64,000 nt of DNA from positions 186,001 to 250,000 of the forward strand of contig CANTFL010000144.1 of assembly GCA_947650285.1 (NCBI GenBank), given 5' to 3'. Below are positions 34,641-48,480 of this stretch, piece by piece. Position 1 is the stretch's first letter, and each line of letters opens with the position of its first letter. Below the pieces are notes generated by a model. It worked only from the letters and a program-made list of their open reading frames with translations, ran no database searches and was not told where the DNA came from. Both the position numbers and the translations under genes were made by a program. The stretch comes from Hyaloperonospora brassicae. Lineage: Eukaryota; Oomycota; Peronosporomycetes; Peronosporales; Peronosporaceae.

Positions 34641-35149
34641 ACTGCTGCGGTCCAAACAACTTAGACTGCGTATTTCTGCATTCCACATTGATAATCTTCT
34701 GAACATGCATTACTTATCGACACGTCATAAATTCATAGATCATTATACGCACATATAGATAATTATTGCTGGTCGATGCGCTGTTTCGACAATTCGGAAA
34801 AGGAATTATCGAAGATGCTACATTATGTAAGACACGCGTACGAACAAGTTACAGGAATCTAGTGTGTATGATAAATTGAGGTTTTGCTCAGTACGTCCGT
34901 TTTTGACAGATATTCAGGAGCTCAACGAGTGTCTTAGGATTTAAATTCAGCTTGCAACGGCCTGAGGTATTATACAGAAGTTGCTGACGAAGCATCACGT
35001 GTCGTCGTTTGTGCTATGATGATCTGCGACTGAGATCATATATAGGTGTCACGATCCACGAATGTGTGGGTGTAGTGCCCGTGGGTAGAAGTTTTTCACG
35101 TCTAACCGAGACGTTTACTGTCCACGCTATTATCGGCTAAGAGCAAGTA
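34641..35149. other. Unassigned decayed DNA
   Basis: No recognisable gene. Likely eroded element sequence given what lies on either side, but no block could be matched by eye. Confidence 0.3.
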
Positions 35150-36260
35150 CATCCGTGATTGAGGGTGAAGATTGGGACGTCATCCCATGAAACATTACAG
35201 CCTCTAACAGTCCCGACTAGGTGCTGATAATTTGTTAAAGTGACTTTAACGTCGACGTTCCCGCAGCCGATCACAAGAATACAAATACTCTTGCGTTTAT
35301 TGATAGATTCGGCAAGGTGATGAATCTTGTTGGTGTACTGAGAATCGACCACAAAAGAGAAACTATGCTTTTGTTGGTATTGGCGCATTTCTATTTCCAT
35401 GGACTGTCTCTGAAATCGTCTCCGATGCAACCCTTCTTTCGCGACGGAGTTTTGACGGTTCATGATGTGCTTGAACACGTTTAAATATATCGACTTCTGA
35501 ACCATCAAAATCCAAAGGATAGACGGAACGACCCAATCGTATCCTCGGAAAGACGTACATAGAGGGCAAGACCATTTTGTATGAGGTGAAATGACTTCTT
35601 GTCAATAAAATACTTTGCCATCAACAACTCGATGCGTCCATCAACCACATCTACACAAGTCTTCTTGAGTAGATTGAGCCATCGAAACGTCCTCATCTCG
35701 TAATACTTTGAATCTTGTTAAAAGTAAGGGGGTGGGTCACACGAGCATTAAGTAATCTGGATCTTTATTATCGCGAGTCGGCCTTCACTTCGACGTGAAA
35801 AAACACCATTGATAGCGTGCTGGACAACGGGGTATACAAATATCGTAACAGCAAAAACCTGTTGCCGAAACCGGTGATGACGACGATGCTGATAATACTA
35901 GAATCGCCAAATCCTGTACCGGCAATAACTCTGACATTTTGGCGGATAAAGAGAATGATTTTTAAGTAAAAACCAGGATCACTGATAAAAATAAAGATGC
36001 ATCGTTGACGGAGTTTATACTGTTTAAAGGATTCGTGGTTTATTCGGATAGCAATATCGCGCGAAATCGAAGGAACAAATTTAAAGATGACAAACATGGA
36101 ACAGCCAACGTTAATTCGTTCGACATTGGTGACTTGTTCTGCGATATACGGTAAACTTACCTAGACACGTCGTGAATGATGTCGCGGAAATAAGTACTGC
36201 CCAATTACATTCGATTATTTTGCGTGCTGTTTTGACGAGGCAATGAATACACGATCAAGC
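35150..36260 (+). pseudogene. Decayed gypsy integrase relic
   Basis: Plus-orientation DNA collinear with element 2. The block atcacaagaataca near 35270 and gatagattcggcaagg near 35302 match the integrase core. The block acttctgaaccatc near 35490 matches the stretch before the last catalytic residue, and ggtaaacttacctagacac near 36151 matches the integrase tail. No frame survives. It is in the opposite orientation to the relic at 32.6-34.6 kb, so two separate insertions met here. Confidence 0.65.
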
Positions 36261-37233
36261 CTACACGAAGTATGCGGGCGAATATCACGTGTTACGTAGA
36301 ACATCCATGTCTGTACAATTAGAATAGTCCTTTTTTCGAAGTTGTTGATGCCCACGACGCCAAAATACAATTACCAGATTCGCCCGGTCACGCTCCAGGC
36401 GTACAGTCTGGTTGTTGAGTGAAGATATATTCCTGTGAGAACTCCTGACGAGGAGCTACTGGATTGAAGAGGATAAAATGCATCACCAATCGCTTTGCAA
36501 CAGTGCATAAGAAAGCCCAGGACGATTGGTAGCATAATCCATTCCACTTTCGGTGTTATGATAATGCACAGTATCGGTCAAGGTGATTGGACTGTCATGG
36601 TCATGTTCTGGACCTTCCCGTATCCCTAGCATTACACGAATCAGATCCGTAAAAATAATGCTTGTACGACTGATGATACTGCCAAGATCATTCGACATTA
36701 CTTCATCCTTTAGTGGGATACCGCGTTGGTTAGTGAATCTAGAGGAGCGTATTGAACCACCGTGGATTGAAGGGGACAAGAAAATACATCACCTTGTTTG
36801 GAGACGCGGGTATTCATTTATGTGGGCATTTAGAATCATTGAAGATATTTAATGACCGAAGTTTTTGGCCGCGTAAATGTTGCACGAAAAGACTCACTTG
36901 AAGGTGCGACCCAAAAATTGAACACTGAACACCATCCTTAATGGCTTATGAAGTCGCAATACTTTCTTGTAGCTCAAATGTCAGTCGCACCATCAAATAT
37001 GTCTTGATAAAAATGTTTAAAGAAGAATGATAAGGGTTATCAGTACAACTCTAACCGTACTCACACCTGTTCATAGAAAAGGTAGGCCTTTTCCCGCGAT
37101 AAAAAATTGCGATGTATAACCCGCCCAGATTGAAGCATACTTATCCAATACGTCAATAGAGCGTAGTAAGGTTTTTTAAATGAGGCCGATCGATCAAGAC
37201 AATATATATCGTAAATGAATGCGATTTAATCCT
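36261..37233. other. Unassigned decayed DNA
   Basis: Probably a continuation of the integrase relic or of a further copy, but I could not match individual blocks with confidence. No gene seen. Confidence 0.3.
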
Positions 37234-37547
37234 GGACCAACGATGTAATGTCTCGGGCACAGTTCCCGTTGTACCAGAATTTATTATATAATAAATTGTT
37301 GAATAGTTTGTATTCAGATTTTAATCGAACTAAACGTATGATGACGTCTGCTCACAACCCATTGCACGCATCTAGCCGCAATTGGTGAGTTGATATCATA
37401 TCAATATCAACCAACGAGTAGACCCTTCGGTCATCTCAACAGTAGCACTATGCTTAGTGATATTGATAAAAGAGTGTTTAACGTAATATTCTTTATTGTC
37501 ATTTTCTCCTTAATGACAATGTCATGTAACAGACTACCCCGTCACAG
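37234..37547 (-). repeat. Decayed gypsy LTR relic
   Basis: In the same orientation as the LTRs of element 1. It begins tgtaatgtctcggg and ends taccccgtcaca; the middle keeps ttggtgagttgatatcat, the tagacccttcggtc block and ttctttattgtcattttc. About 314 bases remain of ~390. A trace of antisense-frame sequence follows it near 38110-38160, as in element 1. Confidence 0.75.
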
Positions 37548-40500
37548 TCAAGGCATACAGGGATTACTCTGCTAAAAGAACGATGCAATATGTTGCGGTC
37601 TTCTTAACTCTCCGAATAGTCAGCAGAAGTGTTGGTTTTTTGGTCGTCGTGAGAATTCTACCCTATTGACTCTGACTTGAGCCATTGCCAAGATTATGTG
37701 GGTCAGCACCACTTTCGTTGCACTTATTTTGGGGTGATCAGTATGTCCCAAGAGACAAATTGTAGGATCCTGCAGACGATTTTAGCCCCTCTGACTGTTT
37801 AGTTTTACTGGTTTACCCGGCGTGAATTTTATAATCGTCCCTTTCGTGTCCCCGACATCGCCAGCAGAGTTTGCGGGTGAATGCAAGTTAAATGCTACTC
37901 CCGACTTTCTGGAATAGTAGACTTTTAACTAAGCTAAATAATTCCACATGGGTCTCTTCTCCGCAGCAAAACTAGAGACGCCTTAGCTATTCATGGTAAA
38001 ATAACGCATGCACGAGCAACAATCGAAGTTGTAGGTCGCTAAGTAGAAACAGCAGGAAAACGATCAAATGATACTAGGTTTTAGGGAGCCTTATCAAAAG
38101 ATCCATTCATCTTCGCAGCCGTTTTTGGTTTGCGCAACGCGTGGACTAATTATTTAAAGTACAGCGGAAGTACCCCGGTTCAAAAGAATTTGAACGTATG
38201 TCCCATTGTAACCACAATGTTATCACTCTGTCACCAACCGGCCATCATTAAGTCATTGCAGTGACCGATGGTAGAGGGGTATTGTGACGGGGTGAACAAG
38301 TATATATTAATATTGATACCCGTTTGGGTTAATATAAATATTATTTTATTTCATTATATTCCTCCATATTCAAGTAGCTTTGTAAGCTTTATAAGAACTT
38401 ATTATAAAAAGAAATATACAGTTTTTTTGCTTTTGTGTCAATATAAGGCTACTATATTAGCCGAATACATCTTCAATTTCTGCCAGAGGTGCAATCTGGT
38501 AGGCGTACAATCAGCTATATCACATGTTTTTATAAACATTTTCTTCATGTAAGAATGTAGAGATCATAAGATCGAAGGAGTTACACAAATAACTTGATAA
38601 GATTAAGTATCTGTAGTCGTGTGATGGAAGTGCCTACATATTACGTATAAGTCGGTAAACTTCTCGCTTGCATCAGATCGAAGAAATCTATAAATGATCA
38701 TCGCAGACATGAGCCGCAAGTTTTTGGTACATATTGGACTCCGACAAAGTCTAAAAATGAGAGCTTTTAGTAGTGAAGCCAGCGAAAGAAGGCTTTACCA
38801 ACGCATGTAGCTCAGTGAGATTTTAACCGTTTTCAAATCTAATTTAGGCGAAATTGAAAAAAAGGCATAGAGCCATTCTCTGAGAGGATCGGTGTAAGTT
38901 TTTCAAAATGGGTAATGAATACTGATATCTTAAGGACAGAACAAGTTTCAACCAAGCATTCGAGCTCTGTCATTGACTTGAACATACATCACAAATGTAT
39001 CTTTGCCTGAATTTTACAGTTCTTCTCTAATTTCTAGCAGATAGGCTTAATACAAAAAATTAATAAGGATCTTTTCAAACCAAAGTCGAATCCTGAAGAA
39101 ATAAATTTTCAATCGCTCAAAGAAAATGGTGTTTTGTGTGATAGTCCAGCAAAAATACTCGTTCTTTTAACGATCAAATAATGGCTGAGTTAGTTCCTCT
39201 TGATTAGTACTAGACTTATTTCAGTAGCTTTAAAGCTATCCTACGAACATATGTATTGTTCTATCTTTGGACCCGGCCGTTGGATAATGATCTTGTCATT
39301 AGCGTCATCTGCGCTTAAGCCTCGCTTTCTAATTATTATCCTAGAAAGGAAATCACTTCTTTACCGAAGACGAATTTACATGAATCAGCATCTAGCCAGA
39401 TCATGAGTATGTCGTCAAAAAGCGCAGATCAAATATGATCAAACTCATTTTCAACCTTAAACCGACCGTTTGCTCACGACTATGGCATTTTTATGAGGAT
39501 TTCCATGACCATAGCCTCAATGAGATCTAAACAATTGCGCTACGCAACGACTGTATGTAGCCGGGGCATTATATTACCTCAAGTCATATCAAAGCTGATC
39601 TTAGATCATATTGGTGGTAGTGTAAACTAACGTCAACGTGATTCCATGATATCTCAAGAGCTATGTAAAAAATTCAATGACTAAGTCGAGTAAACTGAAC
39701 ATGATACCTATGCCCATGTCGTTGAGAGGTACGCAAATTCTGGATTTTATTGCCTGAGCTTTAATATTGGCTATATTTAGCTAATGAAAAGCATGAAAAA
39801 TGCATATGTAGAGGTGCAATGGGCTGTGATCTATGCCGCAGTACATAACAAAATGAATCAATCAAAGTATAGTAAGTACATAATGGATCTTATAGTATTA
39901 CTGATTAACTACTTGCAGGAGAGCCAACATGGTGTCTTTATATACCGACTCATTGTATGTAATAGTGAGTTTGGTTCAATACCAGGTGAAGTGATCACTA
40001 CCTCGAATAAATCAACTCCCTATAAGGACCAGCTGGATCAAAAATCAGAAATATCGCCTAGCTTAATGTTAATCGAAAGATGAAACAGTCTATAGGCTAC
40101 AACTACCGTCGACCTTTTATAACTTCGTTGAAAAGTGTAAAAATATAATTACTACTCTAATCACCGTGCGATGGAACAAAACCATTTTTAATCCAAATAT
40201 CTAGTTCTATGCTTGCTCCAAAATGAGATTGAGCAACTCATTAGGACCGAGCTAATGGGGTCCCGAACGGTTTTACTATCCTTATTCGGGTATATAAGAG
40301 ATTTGATGTTCTCTACGACATTACATAAATGTAAAGAAACCCGGGTTGATTACCCGTTAATGTGACTCCATGCGAATAAGGTGGGTAGAGTAAGGGAATG
40401 CCTTGACGTTAGGTCTGTAACTACTAAGTGACATATGACAGTCGCTGCTTAAGCCGACAATACTCTTCCGCGCACTTATATATACAGCCTCATGAGTGAT

Positions 40501-40978
40501 ATATACGAAACCATTTCGGGTGACTTGGTCATGAAATACCATAATATTCGGATTCAGCATTTCATTACCTAAATTTATGTCACACAACGTAGTAAGCTCC
40601 GTATCACTATCAATCTATGACATTCGCCCTAAATCTATCGCCAAGTTAAAATTAGATAAACTGTATGTGACGATCTGGTTTCCACTACAATTAAATCTCG
40701 CAGTAGGTCGCACCTGTAGCGCTTCAATTTTTTGCGGACGTCGATTTATAAATTTATAAAAGTCCGCTCGTAAGACAGCGCGTTGCACCTTGAGTACTTC
40801 TCCCGTAAAAATGAATACTTCGTGGCATCCTTGCCTTAATCTGCCTAATAAAGGTCGTATTTCGTATCTAAAGATAATACTATGCAGCGTGTAACACTAT
40901 CGACATCGAAGAGCCATTAATCTAGATTTATCAATTATTTTGGCATACAGACAAGCGTTAGTGTTGCTATGTATGTGT
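37548..40978. other. AT-rich decayed zone
   Basis: No supported gene. The block tttttggtttgcgcaacgcg near 38124 resembles the part of the antisense frame encoding AAWNAFVQN, so this is likely the remains of a minus-orientation copy behind the LTR at 37234. Open frames at 38268-38552 and 39784-40083 are in AT-rich DNA and do not resemble proteins. Confidence 0.4.
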
Positions 40979-42773
40979 ATATGTCAATAAAGAAGGGACA
41001 AAGGACTTGTCACTTCGCGTCCTAATTGACTGTGGGGCGCCGAACAATTTTGTACGTCGCCAGTCACTAGAGTCTTCAAGTCTTAATTTCGTGGAGCGCA
41101 GGGTACCTCCAACGAGAATTACGGTGCGCCTAGCGACAGGCGCATCGATCACTCTAAAGAAACGTGTAGTCAGAATCCACTATACGTTAGAAGACGAACA
41201 GTGCGATTAAGATTTCATCTAACTCGACCTGGTTAACAAATTCGACGTCATCCTTGGATTGCCTTGGATCAGGAGATACGAGCTAAAGTTAGGCTAGCAG
41301 CATCGATTCGTGAAGATGACTGCCGCTTGTTCATCAGATGACCATCTGAAGAACGTCTTGGAACGTCCACATTCACGTGGATGTACTGCGAGTTATTGCG
41401 ATGGCCTCAATTGTAACACGGTCGTTAGCACGACTGCACAAGACTTTAGTGTAGATGAACACTACACAGTGGAGCAAGCTCCCGGCGGCTGTACAGAAGT
41501 ACGGGCAGCGCCGAGGGTCCACCACTCATATTTTGTCGAGTGGGCCGGGACAAAAATGCATGCCATGAAGGCAGCATCATGGAAAGAAGAAACTGGTTGA
41601 TAGCAAACGGTAATACGTTCATCATAGCTTGCCTGGACAATTAACCACACAAGGTGATGATCTCATTGTGTCTGCACAGCCACAGTCAGAATACTTCGAC
41701 GGAATAAGTCCCTACGTAATTGAAGATGGAACTATCAATAGATACTTGCAGAGCATTGTAAACTATAGCAACCGAAGCGGACAAGCCCTCAACAGCCTGT
41801 GGAAACCAATTCCCATGAAGTAATCGAGACGTTGAACGTCTTGGTGATTGAAGGATCAAGCGTAGGCGCTTACACGCTCGATCGGAATGTGCCTCCTACG
41901 TTAACCTCGGACATAATTCAACAACCAACTCTAGAACCGAAACAGTTGTTGCGTGATCTGCGTAGTGGCAAAGTCAAGCAGATCTGTGTGCTCGTCGCAG
42001 GGGAGTACGTCACCTATATTAGATCAGCAATGGTGTTTGCTGAGAACGAACGGGTTCTCAGCAGCTCATCGATGGACAAAAGTGTCCTCGATGAGAAGAA
42101 TCGTATTGGGCGATACACGTCTCAATCCTGGGAGTCACCATAGGCAAATCCTTTGTATAAGATTTTGATCGAATTCAAGGACGTATTCCCTGAATCCGTT
42201 CCTTGCGAGTTGTCGAAGGACAAAGTCACTCGACACGAGATCGAGCTCAGCCCGGGCCTGAAGTACTGTGACATGAAGCAGTGGCCACTGCCTCGTGAAC
42301 AAGTACTAGCGGTCGACAAGTTCTTTGCCGATCGCTTAGCAGCGGGCCATGTGAGGGAATCAACATCCCCTCACAGCTCTACTATCTTCTGTGTTTAGAA
42401 GACTACAGCAGGATGTCGGATAGTGCACGCATTCAACAAGTTGAATGCTGCAACGGTACCGGCTCAGGGGGCCGATATCGAAGAAGGACCTAATCATTTA
42501 TGGTATGTCCAACAGTACCATCTTTTCGTCGATGGAGATGATGGATGGGGTTCTATCCGATCCTCATGATTGAGCGGGATATCCCGTTCACGGTAGTGAT
42601 TACCCCCAGCGGGATACTGTGAGAGTGGCTAGTGATGCTACAGGGGCCGAGCAATACCCCTGCAACATTCAACAGATGTTTAATAAATCTGTCGAGACCG
42701 GTGCGAGACTTCGCACCGAGTTACTTTGACGATGTGTTCGTTCATAGCCGAGCTATGAACAAAAAATACGGAC

Positions 42774-43439
42774 GTGGAAGTTCACGGAACTCAAGTTCGT
42801 CAGGACCTTCAACTTATGCGCAAGCATAAGTTGTACGCAAACCTCAAGAAGTGCATATTCGCGGCTAGCGAAATACCACTTCTTGGGTGCATCGTGGGTA
42901 AGCACGGCGTACGCCCTGATCCCAAAAAGATGAAGGAGATCACCTACTGGCCCGTAACAGTTGATGTCAAGGGACTAAGGAAAATCCTTGGGCTAGCGAC
43001 GTACTTGCACAAGTACTCGCGCAACTACGCCAAGATGACTGTTCATCGTTCTTGCTTGCTCAAGAAAAATGTCAAGCGGTCATGGAACGCTGAGTGCCAG
43101 CGTTCCATTGAGGGTATCAAGCAAAGCTTGATGCAATCGCCGATCTTGGCGATTGCAGATCAGGACAGACCATTTCATGTGGTCTGTGACGCCAGCGATT
43201 TTGCAATCGGCTGTGCGTTAATGCAGTTCGATGCAGATGGCGCGGAGCGCGTCATCTGTTATCAGTCGCGTCAGCTGCAAGCAGCTGAGCGTAATTACCA
43301 AGTGCATGACAAGGAACTCCTTGCCATGAAGTATGCACTGGCTAAGTTCCGGGTCCATCTATTGGGAGATAGACGTTTCGTCTTCTATACGAACCATGCG
43401 TCATTGCGCACGGCCGTAAACAGCCCAAAACTCTCTTAA
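42774..43439 (+). pseudogene. Reverse transcriptase thumb and RNase H of element 3
   Basis: Open for 221 codons and almost identical to the same region of element 1 (KKCIFAASEIPLLGC, VVCDASDFAIGCALMQFD, YQVHDKELLAMKYALAKF), ending at a private TAA. The strand coding for SYFDDVFVHS lies just upstream in another frame (42632-42829). Confidence 0.85.
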
Positions 43440-45679
43440 AGGATGGCGAGGTGGCTGTCTTTCTTCGCGGAGTTAACTTCACCGTGTAGTATAAACCAGG
43501 AAGACTGAATGTCGTTGCTGATGCGCTTTCGCGCCGACCCGATTTCAAGCCGACGACACACGTCCATAGGGAGGCCCTACCCACCGTTTCGACACTCACA
43601 GTTAGTTCCCTGTCGTCAACGCTCTTTGACGACGTAAGGAAGGCCTACGCAAAAGATAAGGACCTTCTGCGCTTGATGGTTATATGTTGGATTCAACTCG
43701 TACTTCATTTAAAATTGCATAGGCTTTGTATCGTTCCTCTTTAATTCTATATATAACACACGAGCGGGTTGCTGTGCTATACAGGCGTTGCCGGCTACAC
43801 GCCACGTGTCGTCGTTCCCGCTCGAAATATTGGCGCTTGCGCATAATGTATGAGAGTCACGATGCCCCATTAAGTGGCCATCGTGGAAGGGAAGGGTCGT
43901 AATTAACGGTAATCGTGACTATTCCTGGCCCCGTCTGTATCAGTTTGTGCGAAATTATATTCGTGCTTACTAGTTCAGTCAACAGATGAAGCCAAGTCAT
44001 TCATCCCGTGCACCTTTACAACCTCTGCCGGTCTCGCCAGAGTGTAAAGACTCCGTCTCCATGAACTTTGTCCATGGGAAACCCGTAGATACTCGCAAGA
44101 ATGATGGCATTCTTTTGTTTGTGAATCGTTTCAGCAAGATGGTGCATCTTGCTGCGATCAACGAGGTGGTCAATGCACACGGGTGTACGTGTCTCTTCAT
44201 CGACACAGTGTTTCGACTATACTGGGTACCACGTGAACTCGTGTCCGAACGTAACCCTCGGTTCACAGCGGAGTTTTGGCAATCCGTGTTCCGTTCACTC
44301 GAACCACGATTAAAAAAGTCCGCATCTGACCATCTCAAAACAGATGGTCAGACGGAACGTGCAAACCGTGTACTCGAAGAAATTCTTCGAGGATACGTCC
44401 ACTCCTTTTAGAATTGAAGTGAGTTCTTGCCAATGGTCGAATTCGCCATCAACAACTCCGCGCAAGCGTCCACGACGCATACACCGTTCTTCGTGGTTGG
44501 CTTACGCCACCCACGTATTCCCACCCCGAATACAGAGTGACTCTGAGTTAAGGGGGGAGGGACTTGCTCGAGCAAAACCGTTTTGGCTCTGGCTCATCAC
44601 GTGTCATCGATGACGCCGATACGTTTGACGCCGAGATCAATAATATTGACATCGACAAAGTTGATCTCAGCAGTAGCAATGACGCTTCTGCTACTTCAGA
44701 CAGTGATGACGATGAAGGAATATTCAGCATCTTTAATGGTCATACCAGTGAGGAAGTCGAAAACCTCGTTGAAGAAGAGACGAATCTCTTAGCAGTGCTC
44801 ACCTAGCGCACTGAGAAACACAACAACGATTTAGCAAAAAACATCATGTTGACTCGCGAAGCGGTAGTCCGTTTTGTTCAGTACTTCATCGCTAACGCGG
44901 TGGACCGCCGGAAACGGAACGCAGACGAGAATGTAAGAGACAGTGTTATTTCATTTGAGGTTAAACGACCTAGTACTACTGCCTACGGGAAACCTACCTC
45001 TACACGCAGTCACTAATGTCAGCAGTAGTAAACAACTGCCGAAATACATATGTCCCTTCCGGTAATTGCACTGCAAAAGCAATGCATACACGATTGAGTT
45101 GCCTCGCAGAATGCGCACGCATCCTACATTTTATGTTGGTCGTCTCCGCCCGTTCTATCAGTACGAGGCCTTTTTCGAGAATGAAGACAGACGCCACGCT
45201 CAAGAATCCCCAACATTTTTTTGTGATCACGGAACAAATTCCCATTTTTCCTTCATCAATGCTCTTTCGCGACGAACTGCCTCTAGCTAGTCACGCAAGT
45301 GACGAGTCTCGCGTTTATAATCAGGCTGAGCAAACGCGAATTTCGATCGGGCTTTTTCTCGATCGGGAAGGAGACGCCGCACGGTCGTCAGCATGTATTT
45401 ACCAACCATTGTACTCGTGCTCCACGTCGTCCCTCATCTCGATTAGGACGCGTTCATCGCAGCCGCAAATATACTTCAGGTCTGGCGGAACAGCGGGGAC
45501 TTGTCTTTCCACCATTCCAGAGCCGCTGGAAGGTTCTCACGGTGGTTGAAGCTCTTACGTGAGGCGTAACTTGAGCCAATGCGTGAAGATCGGTGAACAG
45601 GCAAGTTACCTTGTCCGCTGGCGGGCTTATCCTGATTTATATGATAGCTGGGAGCCTCGGTCACAGCTGATAGCTGATG

Positions 45680-46560
45680 TTAAGGATCTCGTCCGCCAGT
45701 ACGACGAGACTCATCCAACAGGTACTCGGTTCCAACAATAAACACTTGCTTTTGGCGCTTGTAAACGGAATTTAAGTTTGCAATCGCGTCACGCATCTCA
45801 GATGAGATGTGTGCCCTTCCCCAAGGCGAATTTAGGTAATACACTTCCCTTTTAGTTCGTTGCGAGCTGTTGACATAACGCGCACAAGGGTCACCCCATG
45901 TGAAACAAGCAATGCCTGCATCACGTGACAATCTATGCAACCGGTATCTTGCACCGGTTGGTGTTCGTTTCTCGAAGTTGATGCGCACTGCATCGAGTTT
46001 TTGGAGCCACCTCTCAAATCCAAACATTTTGACATTTTGGACAAACGCGTTCCAAGCCACCAAAGCGAGTTCTTGTCGCGCTTTAGGTTACTATTATACC
46101 ATCGATGCTTGAGAAAGCATCAAAATAGGAGTCTTCTCAGCACGAAAGTTGCTCGCGCTAAGAGCCAAGCCACTAAGCACGATCGCATCGAATAATGGAA
46201 TTTGATGGTGTCGGCTTGTCTCGTAAGATTAGGCATTGATGAGCTGTTCGGTCAAGCTTTACGACCTCAGCTCACAACGCTTTAAAGTTGTATTATCGTC
46301 AATACCACGAGCTTGGGTGGGACGACGGCTCGCGCCATCATCAACACGCTCGTGCGAAGATTTACGAGTTGTCTGTGGTGATGATTAATAATACTTACCA
46401 CCATAATCTTCATCACTGCTGAATATAATGCAGCGCAAGTCGCGAGTCCGTTTATTTGGCAGTGCTTTTTATGCAGGCCCAGAAATAGGTATCGCAGGTG
46501 ATCGGGATGCCTCTGAAAACTTTCATGCGTCATACACGTCTAAATCGTCAGGACAGATGA
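45680..46560 (-). pseudogene. Antisense reading frame relic in element 3
   Basis: The minus strand from 46063 to 45680 stays open and aligns with the antisense frames of elements 1 and 2: AWNAFVQNVKMFGFERWLQK, FEKRTPTGARYRLHRLS, CFTWGDPCARYVNSSQR, YLNSPWGRAHISSEMRDAIA. The N-terminal part up to about 46560 is recognisable in shifted frames. Survival of 127 codons in a copy whose pol is badly broken suggests either slower decay or past selection on this strand. Confidence 0.75.
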
Positions 46561-46842
46561 CCTCGGTTATAAGTCATCAACACGTGGTGAGCTACCACGT
46601 GCCCTGCGGCAACAGGTGCCGTGGGCAAAGAAGAAGTAGAAAACGACGATTCATTTGCCGTGGAGGCTTGTGCAACAACGTGTTGTGCAGATTTGATCCA
46701 ACTCGATTAATATATTACCTATGCAAAGCGAGGTCATATATGAACAGATCTGAGTCATCAATTGCTTCCTGTACCAATGGAGTCCAACTAGCGGAATCCA
46801 AGTTTCGATAGTAGCACGGTGACTATCCGTTGACGTGGGATA

Positions 46843-47130
46843 TGCAATGGGTATCTCGTTACATGAAATCAATATTTGTGATAAAAGGTAATGAAGGATA
46901 TTGTGTTGAATATCCTTTTATCAATATCACTAAGCATAGTGCAATTGTTGAGATGACCGAAGGGTCTACTCGTTGGTTAATATTGAGATGATGTCAACTC
47001 ACCAATTGCTGCTAGACGCGTGCAATGGGTGGTAGGTAGACGTCATCATGCGTTTAGTTTGAATAACATAATTTAGTCAGGACAAACAGAGAAACAAGAG
47101 TTATAGGACTTGATTGTAATAAAAAAGATT
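46843..47130 (+). repeat. Decayed 3' LTR of element 3
   Basis: Begins tgcaatgggtatctcgttac after a worn polypurine region (gactatccgttgacg). It keeps the order of LTR blocks seen in element 2, such as tatcaatatcactaagc near 46918, agacgcgtgcaatgggtgg near 47015 and gacgtcatc near 47040. The final ~90 bases of the LTR are lost. Confidence 0.75.
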
Positions 47131-48480
47131 TCCACTTGTTCTACAACTAGAGGCTCGCATAATTGCTTAACCCTTCCTCTTATATTGCTTACACCTATCA
47201 AGGCACTGACCTTCACTGTTGTCAGTGGTATATATTTTCGTTCTACTATTCCAGTACGAGGTAAGCAGTGTCTTGTTACACCATGGCTGGTTGAACGAAG
47301 AATAGGAAATTAGGGCTCACGTTCCATGTTCTATATTTTTCTGAGTCGCAAAAGCTTTCAGCCCTGGCTCAGACAAATTGTTGAGCTGCCCCGAGACAAA
47401 TTTCGGGCTCGTGCGCACTATTTTAAACTCAAACAAGTTGAACACGATGTACACGCTTACCGGCAACACAACCGGTATCTTCTAAAATTGAAATCTACCA
47501 ACCCGATAGATTAACATACACAAATTACTGCTTGTATTGAGGCTATAAAAAAGTCTCGTCAAGACTCACCGGTTTCGGTTGAATTTGATATTACTGGATG
47601 TAGCGATCTCGGTGACGTATCAGTTACCTTTATTTTTAAGGAAGGCTTAAATTAGTTCTTCTACCGATTGTCCTGTGAGAAGAAATATAACTTCATGTTA
47701 ATAAACTATGAAACTCTGTTACGTGGAGTGCGAACGTGCTTGCTCTTTCCCATACAAACGTTACCAAAAAATATATTGTGGTTATTAGATTATGCACAAC
47801 GATTATGTGTGAACCGATCCTAAATATGGTTCCGTAAACAAGCAAGAGACGGCAGTCTGTCGGCCAGGAAGGTCTCATAACCCGGGTCTAGCGTTGTTGC
47901 GGAAATACAAAAACAGAAAGGACGGTATAAAAATACTAGTAGGATCCGTAAGGGGGAAGTTTCCTTGCTTATCTACCAACGTCAAGAAATTCGCAGTACG
48001 CTTAACAAAATATGCTCTATACACACAGTCATTACGTGTATCCGCACGTGGTGATGAAGTTTCTTTGAGTTCGTTGTAATCGGATGTGACAAATTAATAT
48101 CACTTTGTGCCCTAGGCGAATGTGGGAATCGAACTAATTTATTCGACGCCGTAGACACAAAGTTTTCTGCTCAATTTCGTGAAGATCGACTTCCTTCTGA
48201 CGAAGATGAAATTGCTTCTTGAAGCAGGCGCATCGATCTCAGCGAAGAAGCGTTTGAATGCTAGCTAACCAATTTAAATGAGCATGAAAACGACAATTTT
48301 ATCGTACTTGATCAAAATGATAATTTTGAAGCCACTCTTGGTCTAATATGGCTAAAAAATACAAGCTTGGTGTAAGCTTGCATCAGATTCGTAAAGATTA
48401 CTGCTGCTTTTTTTCCAGTTGGACATCTGATGTATTGGTGGATATGAATTTAAAAAACTGCCCAAGAAAAGCAATATGCG
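47131..48480 (+). pseudogene. Decayed gag and protease relic
   Basis: Plus orientation. The segment near 47340-47520 reads like the end of gag (FQPWLRQIVELPRDKFRARA, KQVEHDVHAYRQHNRYLL). Near 47990-48060 it reads like the protease lead-in (LYTQSLRVSARGDEVSLSS), and near 48215-48260 like GASIS-KKR of the protease tail. A fourth copy therefore follows element 3 directly, with only one LTR relic between them. Confidence 0.7.

Larger units (their letters stand above)
40979..46842 (+). mobile_element. 5'-truncated gypsy copy, element 3
   Basis: Older copy of the same family, starting abruptly in the protease (LRVLIDCGAPNNFVRRQ near 41010). Linker, RT, RNase H and integrase follow, with many breaks, and then the antisense frame and a 3' LTR relic. 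LTR, gag and knuckle are missing on the left. The segment about 42590-43550 is far closer to element 1 than the rest of the copy. Integrase keeps TDGQTERANRVLEE near 44340-44385. A chromodomain piece (QASYLVRWRAYPDLYDSWEP) lies near 45600-45660. Confidence 0.85.

Noticed and set aside
38268..40083. Open frames of 94 and 99 codons in AT-rich DNA
   Set aside because: Low-complexity translation without family resemblance; expected by chance in decayed element DNA.
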